Source: Anaerolineae bacterium CG2_30_57_67
Lineage (GTDB): Bacteria; Chloroflexota; Anaerolineae; Anaerolineales; Villigracilaceae
Direction of reading: 5' to 3'
Assembly: GCA_001872455.1 (NCBI GenBank)
Contig: MNXJ01000023.1
Coordinates: 1-48,051, forward strand
Length of the DNA stretch: 48,051 nucleotides
The translations under genes and the position numbers were made by a program. The notes below the pieces were generated by a model, which saw nothing but the letters and a program-made list of their open reading frames with translations, was not told the DNA's origin and did not search any database. Positions 32,195 to 40,658 of the stretch are shown piece by piece. The first letter of the stretch is position 1, and each line of letters starts with the position of its first letter.

Positions 32195-33598
32195 TTAGGC
32201 TCTGCTGGCCGTTTCCACGGCCTGAATAATTTTGGCGTAGCCGGTACAACGACACAAATTACCGGTCAGCGCTTGCTCAATTTCAGTTTTCGTTGGGCGG
32301 GGACGTGCCTCCAATAATTTTACCGCCGACATGACAAAGCCCGGCGTGCAGTAACCGCACTGCACCGCGCCCGCTTGCACAAAAGCCGCCTGTACCGGGT
32401 GCAGTTTGCCATCAGTTGCCAGCCCTTCTACGGTCACAATTTCGGCGCCATCGGCGCGCGGCGCGGGCGTCAGACAGGCCATCACTGCCTTGCCATCCAG
32501 AAACACCGTGCATGCGCCGCATTCGCCCTCGGCGCAACCTTCCTTGGTGCCGGTCAGTCCGGCCTCCTCGCGCAACAAACGCAGGAGCGATTTTTCCTGT
32601 CCGCTGGTAAAGATGTAGTTTTTTCCGTTTATTTTTGTGTGGATGTCTCGCACCTGTGCGGGGGAGGCGGCTGGCAGCGGCTCGGATTTAATAGCCTTTG
32701 GCTGGCCCCACAGCAAGACCGGCTCGGCTGGCAGTTGGTTCTGGCCGCTGAGAAGCGCTTCCAGCCCGCGCCGGGCAATCACCCCGCAAGTATGACGGCG
32801 GTAGCCCGCCGAGGCGCGCACATCGTCAATCGGCTTGGCCGCCGTTTGAACCAATTCGGCGGCGCGCGCGATGGTTTCAGCGGAGAGTGGCTTGCCCGTC
32901 AGAAACGCTTCCGCTGCGCGCGCGTGAATGATGGTTGGCGCCACCGCTCCGAGCGTGATGGCGGCCTGCTCAACGGTATCCCCGTTCAGCCGGAGAATGA
33001 TGGCGATATTCACCAGCGAAATGGCCTGGGCGCGGCGTAGCGCCAGTTTGATGAAAATTCCCCGCTCGCGCGGTGTCAGCGCCCGAAAGGAAATTTCTGT
33101 CAGAATTTCATCGGCCTGCATCACAGTTTTGCGCACGCCGCTATAAAATTCGCGCAGCGGCACAACTCGCTCACCGCGCGGAGAAAGCAGGGTCAGGCGG
33201 GCGTCCAGCGCCATGAGCGGGGTGATGGTGTCGTTGGCGGGGCTGGCGGTGATGATGTTCCCGGCTAGCGTGCCGCGGTTGCGAATTTGCGGCGAGCCGA
33301 CTTCCCAGGCGGCTTGCGCCAGCGGCCGGGCGCGCTCGTGCAGCAGGCCGCTGGCGACGACGGCATTGTGCGTTACCAGTGCGCCGAGGTGGATGATGCC
33401 GTTTTCGTCGAGGCGGATTTCGTCCAGGCCGGGGATGCGGGTGACATCAATCAGCGTGTTCAGGTTGGGGCGCAGGCCGCGCTCCAGTTCCAAAAGCAGG
33501 TCGGTGCCGCCGGCCACAATCCGCGCGGCGGGGGCGCGCTCGGCCAGGAGTTGAACGGCTTCTTGCAGGCTGGTAACGTTGAAGTAGGTTTGCCACAT
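32195..33598 (-). CDS. Fused FAD-binding and 2Fe-2S subunit of a molybdenum hydroxylase
   Basis: A 467-residue fusion. Residues about 1-290 are a CoxM/XdhB-type FAD domain (RIVAGGTDLLLELERG, NRGTLAGNIITASPANDT). A Pro/Ala linker follows. Residues about 305-467 are a CoxS/XdhC-type iron-sulfur domain: plant-type 2Fe-2S ligands Cys355, Cys360, Cys363 and Cys375, then QCGYCTPGF and NLCRC for the second cluster. These domains are separate subunits in most bacterial family members. The ATG at 33598 has CACTGGAGAATCG upstream, and a TATAAT box lies at 33635-33630. Confidence 0.9.
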   Translation of the reverse strand: MWQTYFNVTSLQEAVQLLAERAPAARIVAGGTDLLLELERGLRPNLNTLIDVTRIPGLDEIRLDENGIIHLGALVTHNAVVASGLLHERARPLAQAAWEVGSPQIRNRGTLAGNIITASPANDTITPLMALDARLTLLSPRGERVVPLREFYSGVRKTVMQADEILTEISFRALTPRERGIFIKLALRRAQAISLVNIAIILRLNGDTVEQAAITLGAVAPTIIHARAAEAFLTGKPLSAETIARAAELVQTAAKPIDDVRASAGYRRHTCGVIARRGLEALLSGQNQLPAEPVLLWGQPKAIKSEPLPAASPAQVRDIHTKINGKNYIFTSGQEKSLLRLLREEAGLTGTKEGCAEGECGACTVFLDGKAVMACLTPAPRADGAEIVTVEGLATDGKLHPVQAAFVQAGAVQCGYCTPGFVMSAVKLLEARPRPTKTEIEQALTGNLCRCTGYAKIIQAVETASRA

Positions 33599-33683
33599 GC
33601 GATTCTCCAGTGAGGGCGGTATGCCTGCATTATAAAAGAAAACCAACCGCGCAACGCGGCATTTATCGCGTGGCTGCGCCGGG

Positions 33684-33721
33684 GCGAAAAAAAGCCTTCA
33701 GGGAAGTTTTTCCCTGAAGGC
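33684..33721 (-). terminator. Terminator of the 173-aa protein gene
   Basis: GCCTTCAGGGA (33694-33704) pairs perfectly with TCCCTGAAGGC (33711-33721). On the minus strand it is followed by TTTTTTTC (from GAAAAAAA at 33686-33693), ending the gene at 33740-34261. Confidence 0.85.
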
Positions 33722-33739
33722 CGGGTGTTTTTGGATGAT

Positions 33740-34261
33740 TTAGCCCGCGCTGTTGATTTGGTCGTAGCGATGCTCAAAAGTTTGCGTGGCTTCGCGCGCC
33801 AGGCTGGTCAGGTTGCGGATGGTGGCGGGCAGGGCTTCGGGGTTGCCCAGGCTGCCTTCCAGCGTATCGAGCGCGGCGCTGATGCCGTCGGCAAATTGGA
33901 AGAAGGCGGTATCAAACTGGTAGAGTTTAGTTAGTTCGTCTTCATTGATTTTGACGGCGTCGAAGAAACCAGAGTAGCCATAGGTGGCGGTACGGATTTT
34001 GTCGGCAAAGGTGCGCAGTTGCAGGGCGGCTTTTTCCATCTCGTCAATGTATTCGATGCCGCCGCTGGCGATGACCTCGCTTTGCAGGGCCGAAAGGCGT
34101 TTGTAGAGTTCTTCAAAGCGGCGCGAGACGCTGTCGCGCAACAATTTATCGGCGGCGCGGCGATTTTCACGTTCGATGTAACCGCCAAAGCCGGGAATAT
34201 AGGCCAAAAGTTTGCGCAGTGGGTCTTGGTCGCCGCTGACTGTGCCAAAGAAATCGCTCAT
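33740..34261 (-). CDS. Conserved hypothetical helical protein
   Basis: A 173-residue, mostly helical, acidic soluble protein starting MSDFFGTVSGDQDPLRKLLAYIPGF. The middle is coiled-coil-prone (RRFEELYKRLSALQSEV) and no membrane segment is visible. I do not recognise a named family. AAGGAAAAGGAGGCACC-like sequence precedes the ATG (the minus strand reads CAGGAGGCACCCC). A TATAAT at 34317-34312 with TTGATT 18 nt upstream provides its promoter, and a terminator follows. Confidence 0.7.
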   Translation of the reverse strand: MSDFFGTVSGDQDPLRKLLAYIPGFGGYIERENRRAADKLLRDSVSRRFEELYKRLSALQSEVIASGGIEYIDEMEKAALQLRTFADKIRTATYGYSGFFDAVKINEDELTKLYQFDTAFFQFADGISAALDTLEGSLGNPEALPATIRNLTSLAREATQTFEHRYDQINSAG

Positions 34262-34583
34262 GGGGTGCCTCCTGAAAAAGGAAAGGAAGAAATTTACAAG
34301 CCGTTGAACTCATTATAGCCTGTCAGTACGGGTATAATCAAGCGAGTTTTTATTGGCCTGCGGGTTTCTACGCGGTGGGGCGCAGGATGGTTGCAGAATA
34401 ATGCGCTTTTTGTTTCTTTCTATAAAAATGCAATGAGCGCCAATGCCGTATTGCGAACTCATCTTACAAGCAATATTGTTTAGTTAGCGTTGTCGGATCC
34501 CAATGTCTCCCGACGTTGGCGCCAAAGTCTGATTTTGGAGTGCCTTATCTAAACGGTATTGGTCTTACAAGGAGAAAAATACA
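34262..34583. other. Intergenic region with divergent promoters and a possible structured leader
   Basis: A minus-strand promoter (TTGATT 34341-34336, TATAAT 34317-34312) serves the 173-aa protein. A plus-strand TATAAT at 34333-34338 could start a leader of about 240 nt before the aldolase ATG. Within it TCTCCCGACGTTGGCGCCAAAG and ATTTTGGAGTGCC (34506-34546) look like a degraded GGAGTG hairpin repeat. I recognise no known riboswitch. The ribosome binding site is ACAAGGAGAAAAATACA. Confidence 0.5.
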
Positions 34584-36002
34584 ATGTCTTCCGAACTCAA
34601 TGAACTTTTAACCCTGGTAGAAAACAGCCTGAGCGTGTCTGGGAAAACCGTGACGGTAACCGCCCCGGCCAAATTCCGCGCCAACGTCGGCAAACTTGTG
34701 GAAGTTTCCGCGCTGGGAAGCGGCCAACGTCAGGGCTGGGCGCGTTTTCTCGTGCGCGCCGCCGCGCTGGAACTGGGCATTGTCCCCGCTTCCATTCACG
34801 ACCTGTATTTGGCGTGTGGCCGCGGCGAAGCGCCGATGGCCTGGAGCACCCCGGCCTTCAATTTGCGCGCGCTGTCTTTTCACGCCGCGCGCGCCATGTT
34901 CCGCGCCGCGCTGAAAATCAATGCTGGCGCTTTCATCTTTGAAATTGCCCGTTCCGAAATTGGCTACACCGCTCAGCGCCCGGCGGAATACGCCACCAAT
35001 ATCCTCGCCGCCGCCATCGCCGAAGGATTCGTCGGCCCGATTTTCCTGCAGGGCGACCACTTCCAGATGTCGGCCAAAAAATTTGCCGCCGACCCGCAAG
35101 CCGAAATTAACGCCGTCAAAGACCTGACGCGCGAAGCGCTGTCTGCTGGTTTTTACAACATTGATATTGACTCGTCCACCCTGGTGGATATTTCCAAAAT
35201 CACCGTGCCGGAACAGCAGAAACTAAACGTGGAACTTTCTGCAGAATTTGGCTTCTTCATCCGTCAGATTGAACCGCAGAGCGTCACCGTTTCTGTTGGC
35301 GGCGAAATTGGCGAGGTGGGCGGTCACAACTCCACCGAGGAAGAACTGCGCGCCTTCATGGATGGCTATCTGGCCGAAATGGGCAGACGCGCTCCGAGCA
35401 AGCCCGGCCTGTCCAAAATCAGCATTCAGACCGGCACCTCGCATGGCGGCACGGTGCTGCCAGATGGCTCCATTGCCAAAGTCAATCTCGATTTCGACAC
35501 CTTGCGCAATCTCAGCCGCGTGGCGCGCAGCGTTTATCACATGGGCGGCACGGTTCAGCACGGCGCTTCCACCCTGCCGGAAGATATGTTTGATAAATTT
35601 CCGCAAAACGAAGCCATCGAAGTTCACCTGGCGACCAACTTCATGAATATGTGGTTTGACAACATCCCCGCTGATTTCCGCAAGGAAATTTACGCCTGGC
35701 TGGATGTCAACGCTGCCGCTGATCGCAAACCCGGCCAAACGGATGAGCAGTTCTATTACAAATCACGCAAAAGCGCGGTTGGCGCGTTCAAGGCCAAAGC
35801 CTATGCCCTGCCCGCAACCGACAAGAAAAAACTGACCGACGCCTGGGAAGCGCAGTTTGATAAACTCTTCATGCTGCTGAATCTGAAGAACACCAGCGAA
35901 CAGGTCAAGAAATTTGTGCATCCCGCCAAAGTTGCTCCCGACCTGAAGTTCTATCTGGGCGCTGACGTGGCCGAAGAACTGGCCGACGACTTAGCGGATT
36001 AA
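34584..36002 (+). CDS. Extended class II (zinc) aldolase
   Basis: A 472-residue protein, longer than typical class II aldolases (about 280-360). GPIFLQGDHFQ carries the catalytic Asp158 and zinc ligand His159. FYNIDIDSSTLVD, GGEIGEVGGHNSTEEELRAF, QTGTSHGG (zinc ligand) and VNLDFDTLR follow the family order. These are the hallmarks of fructose- or tagatose-bisphosphate aldolases. The extra length is an N-terminal helical region (about residues 1-100) and a C-terminal tail (about 375-472). The substrate is not certain. Clear AAGGAG site; a Nudix gene follows by 6 nt. Confidence 0.8.
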   Translation: MSSELNELLTLVENSLSVSGKTVTVTAPAKFRANVGKLVEVSALGSGQRQGWARFLVRAAALELGIVPASIHDLYLACGRGEAPMAWSTPAFNLRALSFHAARAMFRAALKINAGAFIFEIARSEIGYTAQRPAEYATNILAAAIAEGFVGPIFLQGDHFQMSAKKFAADPQAEINAVKDLTREALSAGFYNIDIDSSTLVDISKITVPEQQKLNVELSAEFGFFIRQIEPQSVTVSVGGEIGEVGGHNSTEEELRAFMDGYLAEMGRRAPSKPGLSKISIQTGTSHGGTVLPDGSIAKVNLDFDTLRNLSRVARSVYHMGGTVQHGASTLPEDMFDKFPQNEAIEVHLATNFMNMWFDNIPADFRKEIYAWLDVNAAADRKPGQTDEQFYYKSRKSAVGAFKAKAYALPATDKKKLTDAWEAQFDKLFMLLNLKNTSEQVKKFVHPAKVAPDLKFYLGADVAEELADDLAD

Positions 36003-36008
36003 TTTCCC

Positions 36009-36497
36009 GTGCCTGCGCTTGACCAAAATGTAAACCCCCAGCGTTACCAAATCATTCCCCGTGTCCTTGTTTTTGCCAGGCGCGGGGAAGAACTTTTGTT
36101 GCTGAAAATTGTCGGCAAAGGGCGCTGGGCGGGAAAATTCAACGGGCTGGGCGGCCATGTCGAAGCGGGCGAAGACCCGCTTTCGGCGGCGCGGCGCGAG
36201 CTGATGGAAGAATCCGGCCTGCAGGCTGAGCTGCGTCTGGTGGGGACGCTCTTTGTGGAGACGGGGAAATCTCCTGGCATTGGAATTTTCATCTACACCG
36301 GCCAGGCCGTCCCCGGCGAGATTCATTCCAGCGCCGAAGGCGAAGCCGCCTGGTACACGCCTGCAGAAACAAAACATCTCCCATTGCTGGAAGATGTTCC
36401 CATTTTGCTGGCGAAAATCGCGGAAAACGTTCCGTACCCGTTTAGCGCGCGCTCATTCTATGATGCTGATGGATGTTTGCGCGTGGAATTTGCGTAA
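36009..36497 (+). CDS. Nudix hydrolase (8-oxo-dGTP-type)
   Basis: A 162-residue protein. The Nudix box G49-H-V-E-A-G-E55 followed by R63-E64-L-x-E67-E68-x-G70 is complete. The N-terminal PRVLVFARRGEELLLLKIVGKGRW and the region around it resemble MutT-like house-cleaning enzymes. It starts with GTG 6 nt after the aldolase stop, so it is the second gene of that unit. The substrate is unknown. Confidence 0.85.
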   Translation: MPALDQNVNPQRYQIIPRVLVFARRGEELLLLKIVGKGRWAGKFNGLGGHVEAGEDPLSAARRELMEESGLQAELRLVGTLFVETGKSPGIGIFIYTGQAVPGEIHSSAEGEAAWYTPAETKHLPLLEDVPILLAKIAENVPYPFSARSFYDADGCLRVEFA

Positions 36498-36500
36498 GGG

Positions 36501-37703
36501 TCAGATGACGATTTTCATGGCTTTCAGGCGCACCGTGAAGGTACTGCCTTTGCCGGGTGTACTCTGCACCGAGAGACGGCCATTGTGCTGTTTGATGACC
36601 TGATTGGTGATGGACAGCCCTAGCCCGATGCCGCTGAAGAGTTGTTCGTCAGAGCGTTCCATGTGATAGAAGCGGTCAAAAATCTTGGGAATGCTGGCTG
36701 CTTCAATGCCGATGCCTTCATCAATGACATCCATAACAACGTAATTTTCTTCTTCGCGCAGTTTGAGCCAGACCTGACCGCCGTTGGGGCGGCTAAATTT
36801 GACGGCGTTATCTACCAGCGCGGTGACGGCGCGTTCCAGCGATTTCGGGTCGCCGGAGACAGGCGCGAGCGGGGATGCCGCTTCGACGTGTAGTGTCAGC
36901 AGGTTGGCGGCGGCTTTGCTCTGGTAGCTGTCGGTCACTTCGTGCGCCATTGCCAGCAGGTTGACGGGTTGAAATTTTGGGAGAATCAAATCCATCTCTT
37001 GCAGAAAGAGAATGTCGTTGACCAGCGCTGTGATTTGTTGAATATTACGCGCTACGGTTTCGAGCGTTGTTCCCAGTTTTTCGGCGGGGATGACGCCTTT
37101 TTGGAGCAATTGTAGAAATCCGCCGGCGGCCATCAATGGGGTGCGCAGCTCGTGCGCCACGTTTGCCAAAAATTCACGCCGCGCCAGGTCTTGCTCGGCC
37201 AGCTTTTGATAGGCCTGCGCCAACTCATCGGCGCGCATTTTTAGGTCTTCCACTGCCATTTCGTCGTTGGCGCGCAGGCGATTGGAGATTTCGCGTACCA
37301 TCGCCATGGAGATGCTACTGGAGTGTTGCAGGATGCGGTCGAAATTTTCTTTGTCCAACTCCATAACTGTTACAGCCGAGGTCGTTACCACGGTAGCGGC
37401 GCGCGGGGCATTGTGAATTAGCGCCATTTCGCCGAAAAAATCTCCGGCTTCAAGCGTTTTCAGGTGACGTTCTTCAGCGTTGTTGATGGTTTTGGTGACG
37501 TTGACTTTTCCATCCAGTAGAATATAGAATTTCTCTTCCAGCGCGTCCTCGTGACAGAGGGCTGTACCGCCAGAGTAGTTTTCTACCCGGCTGCGGACAA
37601 TCATCTCGTCAATATCCAACTGCGAGACGCCAGGAAAGGCGCGCGAGAGGATGTCTTTGGCCGATGGCAGGGGTTTGCGGGGAAGATTAAACGATGGATG
37701 CAT
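36501..37703 (-). CDS. Sensor histidine kinase with cyclic nucleotide-binding domain
   Basis: A 400-residue soluble kinase. The cNMP-binding domain spans about residues 15-130 (FYILLDGKVNV, LEAGDFFGEMALIHNAPRAATV). A coiled coil follows. The HisKA domain contains FLANVAHELRTPL with phospho-acceptor His184. The HATPase domain has the N box (ALVDNAVKFS), G1 (DVIDEGIGI) and GIGLGLSI. No transmembrane segment, so it probably senses an intracellular nucleotide. No response regulator is adjacent. A TACAAT box (37729-37724) lies 20 nt before the ATG. Confidence 0.9.
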   Translation of the reverse strand: MHPSFNLPRKPLPSAKDILSRAFPGVSQLDIDEMIVRSRVENYSGGTALCHEDALEEKFYILLDGKVNVTKTINNAEERHLKTLEAGDFFGEMALIHNAPRAATVVTTSAVTVMELDKENFDRILQHSSSISMAMVREISNRLRANDEMAVEDLKMRADELAQAYQKLAEQDLARREFLANVAHELRTPLMAAGGFLQLLQKGVIPAEKLGTTLETVARNIQQITALVNDILFLQEMDLILPKFQPVNLLAMAHEVTDSYQSKAAANLLTLHVEAASPLAPVSGDPKSLERAVTALVDNAVKFSRPNGGQVWLKLREEENYVVMDVIDEGIGIEAASIPKIFDRFYHMERSDEQLFSGIGLGLSITNQVIKQHNGRLSVQSTPGKGSTFTVRLKAMKIVI

Positions 37704-37767
37704 AATTTTGTCCGTTAGATAGATTGTAACACGCGTTTTTTAGTAAGATTTCTAAAGGTCCGTTGCA

Positions 37768-38307
37768 TTATTGGTTTTTCATGTATTTGATGACGGCTTC
37801 GATTTCCGGGTGGGTTTTCCACTGGCCTTTTTCATAAACCTGCGCATCCCAGGGAAAGACGACCAGCGCATCGCTGGTCAGTGCGGTGAAGTTGGGCGCC
37901 GGGTCCGCCCAGGTGTGTGCTGCCAGGCTGGCGGTCAATACCCGCGGCACGCCACGACGGCGCACCCGTTGAACGCCCAGCGCCAGCGTTTGTCCGGTAT
38001 CATCCAGGTCGTCCATGACGATGGCGCATTGGCGATTGATGACTTGCATGGCGACATCCAGCAAAGTGACCGGTTGGTGATGCACCACCTCGTCGTTCAT
38101 GCGGCGCGTCAGGCGAATGGGAAACATTTCACAGCGCAGGGCAGTTGCCAGTGCGGTGGCCGGAATCAGCCCGCCGCGCGCAATGCCGATGATGACATCC
38201 GGTTTTTCGGGGGCAATTTTCTCCACCAGCGCTCGAATCAGCTCTCCAAAGTGTTCCCAGGTAATAATTTCTATGCCCTGATAACGACTGTTCTTCACTG
38301 GCTGCAT
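37768..38307 (-). CDS. Phosphoribosyltransferase family protein
   Basis: A 179-residue type I PRTase. VIIGIARGGLIPATALA is the first motif. CAIVMDDLDDTGQTL (about residues 94-108) is the PRPP-binding loop with its acidic pair. Aromatic-rich PWDAQVYEKGQWKTHPE near the C-terminus resembles xanthine/guanine-type or Archaea-type PRTases. The substrate is unassigned. The ATG at 38307 has GGGAGACCAC upstream. Last gene of a six-gene minus-strand operon. Confidence 0.8.
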   Translation of the reverse strand: MQPVKNSRYQGIEIITWEHFGELIRALVEKIAPEKPDVIIGIARGGLIPATALATALRCEMFPIRLTRRMNDEVVHHQPVTLLDVAMQVINRQCAIVMDDLDDTGQTLALGVQRVRRRGVPRVLTASLAAHTWADPAPNFTALTSDALVVFPWDAQVYEKGQWKTHPEIEAVIKYMKNQ

Positions 38308-38330
38308 GTGGTCTCCCGATAAAAAGGTGC

Positions 38331-39263
38331 TTACTGGCTGGCTTTTAGCGCCCACAAATAGATATTTTGGGCAAAATCTTGCGGCATTTTGCGAGGCGCC
38401 AAAAAGGCCATGCCGTGTTTGTTGCCGGGGTACGAAAAAATTTTGTAATTTTCGGATTGTTGCACGCTCCAGCAGGTGGACGGGGAAATTCCGTCGTTGT
38501 TGGCGTACATGCAGCGCACTTGTTTGCCAGCCTGCACCAGCGCATTGGCTGTGGCGGCGTATTCTTGCCCAAGCCAATTGCCGGGCGAGATGGAGAATGC
38601 GCCGACGCAACCTTCACCGCAGGCATCCACCACCGCGTCAGCGCCGATGCTGGTTCCTAATCCGAGAATTTTATTGCCATCCACGCCGGGCAGGCTGCGG
38701 GCAAACTGGTAGGCGGCGCGTGCATCGAAAATGTATTGCGCTGGGTCGGCGGTTGGATCGCCGCCGCTTTCGCCGTGACCGCGAAAGTCGAAAGTGAAAA
38801 CGTTGAAGGTCACGTCTGCCGGCAAGGTTGGCAGCATTCCCTGGGCGCTTTGTGTTGCCGGTGGCCAACCTGCCGGCGCGGGGAAATTCTGTAACCAGGG
38901 AATGAAACCGTTATCTTCCGCATTCCACAATGTCTGATTGGCTTCGCTTTGGTGCATCAATACAATCACTGGCTGATTGGTTTTTGCCGCCGGATAGAGA
39001 TAGCCTACCAGCACGCGCCCGTCTTCGGTGCTGAAGGTGTAGCGTTGCATCGCCTGGCTGAAGGGCGGCGGAGTCACTGACGGGGGCGGGGTGATGGTTG
39101 GCTCCAGCGTATAGGTCGGGCGTAACGTTGGCTGTGGCGCTGGCGTAGACGTGGGGGGGCGGGTAAAGGTTGTCGCCGTTGGTGACGGAAGTGTGGCCGG
39201 GGCCGGGGCGCAAGCAGAAGCCAGCAATAGACTCAACCACAACCTGGGAAGAAATTTTTTCAT
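38331..39263 (-). CDS. Alpha/beta hydrolase lipoprotein
   Basis: A 310-residue secreted lipoprotein. The signal peptide ends in LASAC with Cys18. A Thr/Pro-rich tether of about 50 residues follows (PTATTFTRPPTSTPAPQPTL). The alpha/beta hydrolase domain has FTFDFRGHGES, the nucleophile elbow LGTSIGADA, and the catalytic His in YPGNKHGMAFL. It is probably a surface or periplasmic esterase or dienelactone-hydrolase-like enzyme. The ATG at 39263 follows the upstream gene's stop by 5 nt. Confidence 0.85.
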   Translation of the reverse strand: MKKFLPRLWLSLLLASACAPAPATLPSPTATTFTRPPTSTPAPQPTLRPTYTLEPTITPPPSVTPPPFSQAMQRYTFSTEDGRVLVGYLYPAAKTNQPVIVLMHQSEANQTLWNAEDNGFIPWLQNFPAPAGWPPATQSAQGMLPTLPADVTFNVFTFDFRGHGESGGDPTADPAQYIFDARAAYQFARSLPGVDGNKILGLGTSIGADAVVDACGEGCVGAFSISPGNWLGQEYAATANALVQAGKQVRCMYANNDGISPSTCWSVQQSENYKIFSYPGNKHGMAFLAPRKMPQDFAQNIYLWALKASQ

Positions 39264-39268
39264 GGCGC

Positions 39269-39754
39269 TCAAAGCTTGTAGCCAATTGTGCGCAAGAAGT
39301 TATGCCGCCAACCTTTTTCAGCGGCGTCTTCGACACCGTTGGGCGCAGAGCCGTCAATTACGCCCAAGATGCCGCGCCCTTGTTCGCTTTCAGCCACGAT
39401 GACCTGGGTTGGGTTGGCGCTGGCGCAGAAGATGTGAGCAACCTCGGGCAGGTTTTTCAGGCTGTTTAAGACGTTAATCGGGTAAAAACCTTCGCCAAAG
39501 AAGACAATGAAGGAATGCCCCGCGCCAATTGCCAGCGCGTTTTTTTGCGCCATTTCCTCCAACGCCAGGTCGTTACCGCTGACGCGCACCAGACATTTTC
39601 CACTGGCTTCGCAAAACGCCAGCCCAAATTTAATGCCGGGAACGGCATTGATGAGCGCTTCGTGGACATCCTCGACAGTTTTGATGAAGTGCGACTGGCC
39701 GAGAATAAAATTGATGGCTTCAGACTTTTCGATTGGGATGAGTTTGAGTTCCAT
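39269..39754 (-). CDS. Adenosine-specific kinase family protein (DUF355/PF04008)
   Basis: A 161-residue protein with the conserved core of the family: NFILGQSHFIKTVEDV, FGLAFCEASGKCLVRVSGND, KNALAIGAGHSFIVFFG, FYPINVLNSLKNLPEV, FCASANPTQVIVAE and GRGILGVIDG. The family was named from the archaeal PAE2307, reported to bind adenosine; the physiological role in bacteria is unclear. The ATG at 39754 lies 2 nt after the upstream stop, so it is translated in the same operon. Confidence 0.85.
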   Translation of the reverse strand: MELKLIPIEKSEAINFILGQSHFIKTVEDVHEALINAVPGIKFGLAFCEASGKCLVRVSGNDLALEEMAQKNALAIGAGHSFIVFFGEGFYPINVLNSLKNLPEVAHIFCASANPTQVIVAESEQGRGILGVIDGSAPNGVEDAAEKGWRHNFLRTIGYKL

Positions 39755-39756
39755 GG

Positions 39757-40101
39757 TTACCACGCGCCAATCATCAAAACTGCGCCAAAAACAATTTCCA
39801 CCGCCAGGCTAATCCAGTTTGACTGCGTGGAAGATTTGTCTACAAAAATACTGACCAGACGCACGATGGCGATGCCCAGGTAGGCAAAGCCAAGCATAGC
39901 GAAGGTGTCGCCGCGATAGACCAGCGGCGCCAGCCCCAGGGCGATGAACAACCCGCCCAGCACGGCGCGGATTTCGGTGACGCCGCGTCCGCCTTCGGGC
40001 TTCAAGCCGGTAAAGCCGACGGTGGAGTGGGGCGAAAACAGGCTCCACGCCCCGGTAAGCAGTGTCAGAAAACTGATAATCAACTTCAGCATTTCAATCA
40101 T
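39757..40101 (-). CDS. DUF4345-like membrane protein
   Basis: A 114-residue protein with four hydrophobic helices. The pattern GFTGLKPEGGRGVTEIRAVLGGLFIALG resembles DUF4345 family proteins, whose function is unknown. It overlaps rsmD by 4 nt (ATGA) at its start and its stop lies 2 nt from the next start. Confidence 0.75.
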   Translation of the reverse strand: MIEMLKLIISFLTLLTGAWSLFSPHSTVGFTGLKPEGGRGVTEIRAVLGGLFIALGLAPLVYRGDTFAMLGFAYLGIAIVRLVSIFVDKSSTQSNWISLAVEIVFGAVLMIGAW

Positions 40102-40658
40102 GCGGGCCTCCGTTCATAAAAAACCAACAGGGTACTGCCATATTTGCGCTCATCCACTTTTTCAAAAAGGTTCAGATGAAGTTCGCGGTATTCGCGCGGG
40201 TGAATTTGTACAATCACCTGGCCGATTTCGCTCAGCCAGCCGGGGTTTGCATCCACCAGCCGAAGCGCCTCGCTCCACATTTCCTTGTATTGCGGCGGCG
40301 CGATGTAGAGAAAATCGAAACTGCGCGTTGGCGCAGCGCGCAGCATGGCAAAAGAATCGCCGCGCCGGATTTCGGCTTTGGCGCTCAACCCGCAGGTTGT
40401 CAGGTTTTCGCGGATGATTTCCACCGGCAGGCGATTCAAGTCGCTGAAGCGGATAAACGCTGCGCCGCGGCTGAGCGCTTCGATGCCGATGGCGCCCGTG
40501 CCGCCGAAAACATCCCACCAGGTTGAGCCGATGACCTCGCCGCCCAAAATGTTGAACAGGGCTTCTTTGACCATATCCGTCACTGGGCGGGTGGTGTCGC
40601 CCGGCACCGATTTGAGTTTGCGGCCCTTGACCGAGCCGGCGATGACGCGCAACGTCAT
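40098..40658 (-). CDS. rsmD: 16S rRNA (guanine966-N2)-methyltransferase family
   Basis: A 186-residue Rossmann-fold methyltransferase. It opens with LRVIAGSVKGRKLKSVPG, then RPVTDMVKEALFNIL, and the SAM motif WWDVFGGTGAIGIEALSRGA (about residues 47-66). The catalytic (D/N)PP(Y/F) position reads IAPPQYK, with Ala in place of the usual Asp. The family methylates G966 of 16S rRNA. The altered motif is a point of doubt about the exact chemistry. Overlaps both neighbours by 4 nt. Confidence 0.85.
   Translation of the reverse strand: MTLRVIAGSVKGRKLKSVPGDTTRPVTDMVKEALFNILGGEVIGSTWWDVFGGTGAIGIEALSRGAAFIRFSDLNRLPVEIIRENLTTCGLSAKAEIRRGDSFAMLRAAPTRSFDFLYIAPPQYKEMWSEALRLVDANPGWLSEIGQVIVQIHPREYRELHLNLFEKVDERKYGSTLLVFYERRPA

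Noticed and set aside
34340-34583. A riboswitch before the aldolase gene
   Set aside because: The leader is long enough and has short complementary segments, but I could not match it to any known aptamer.
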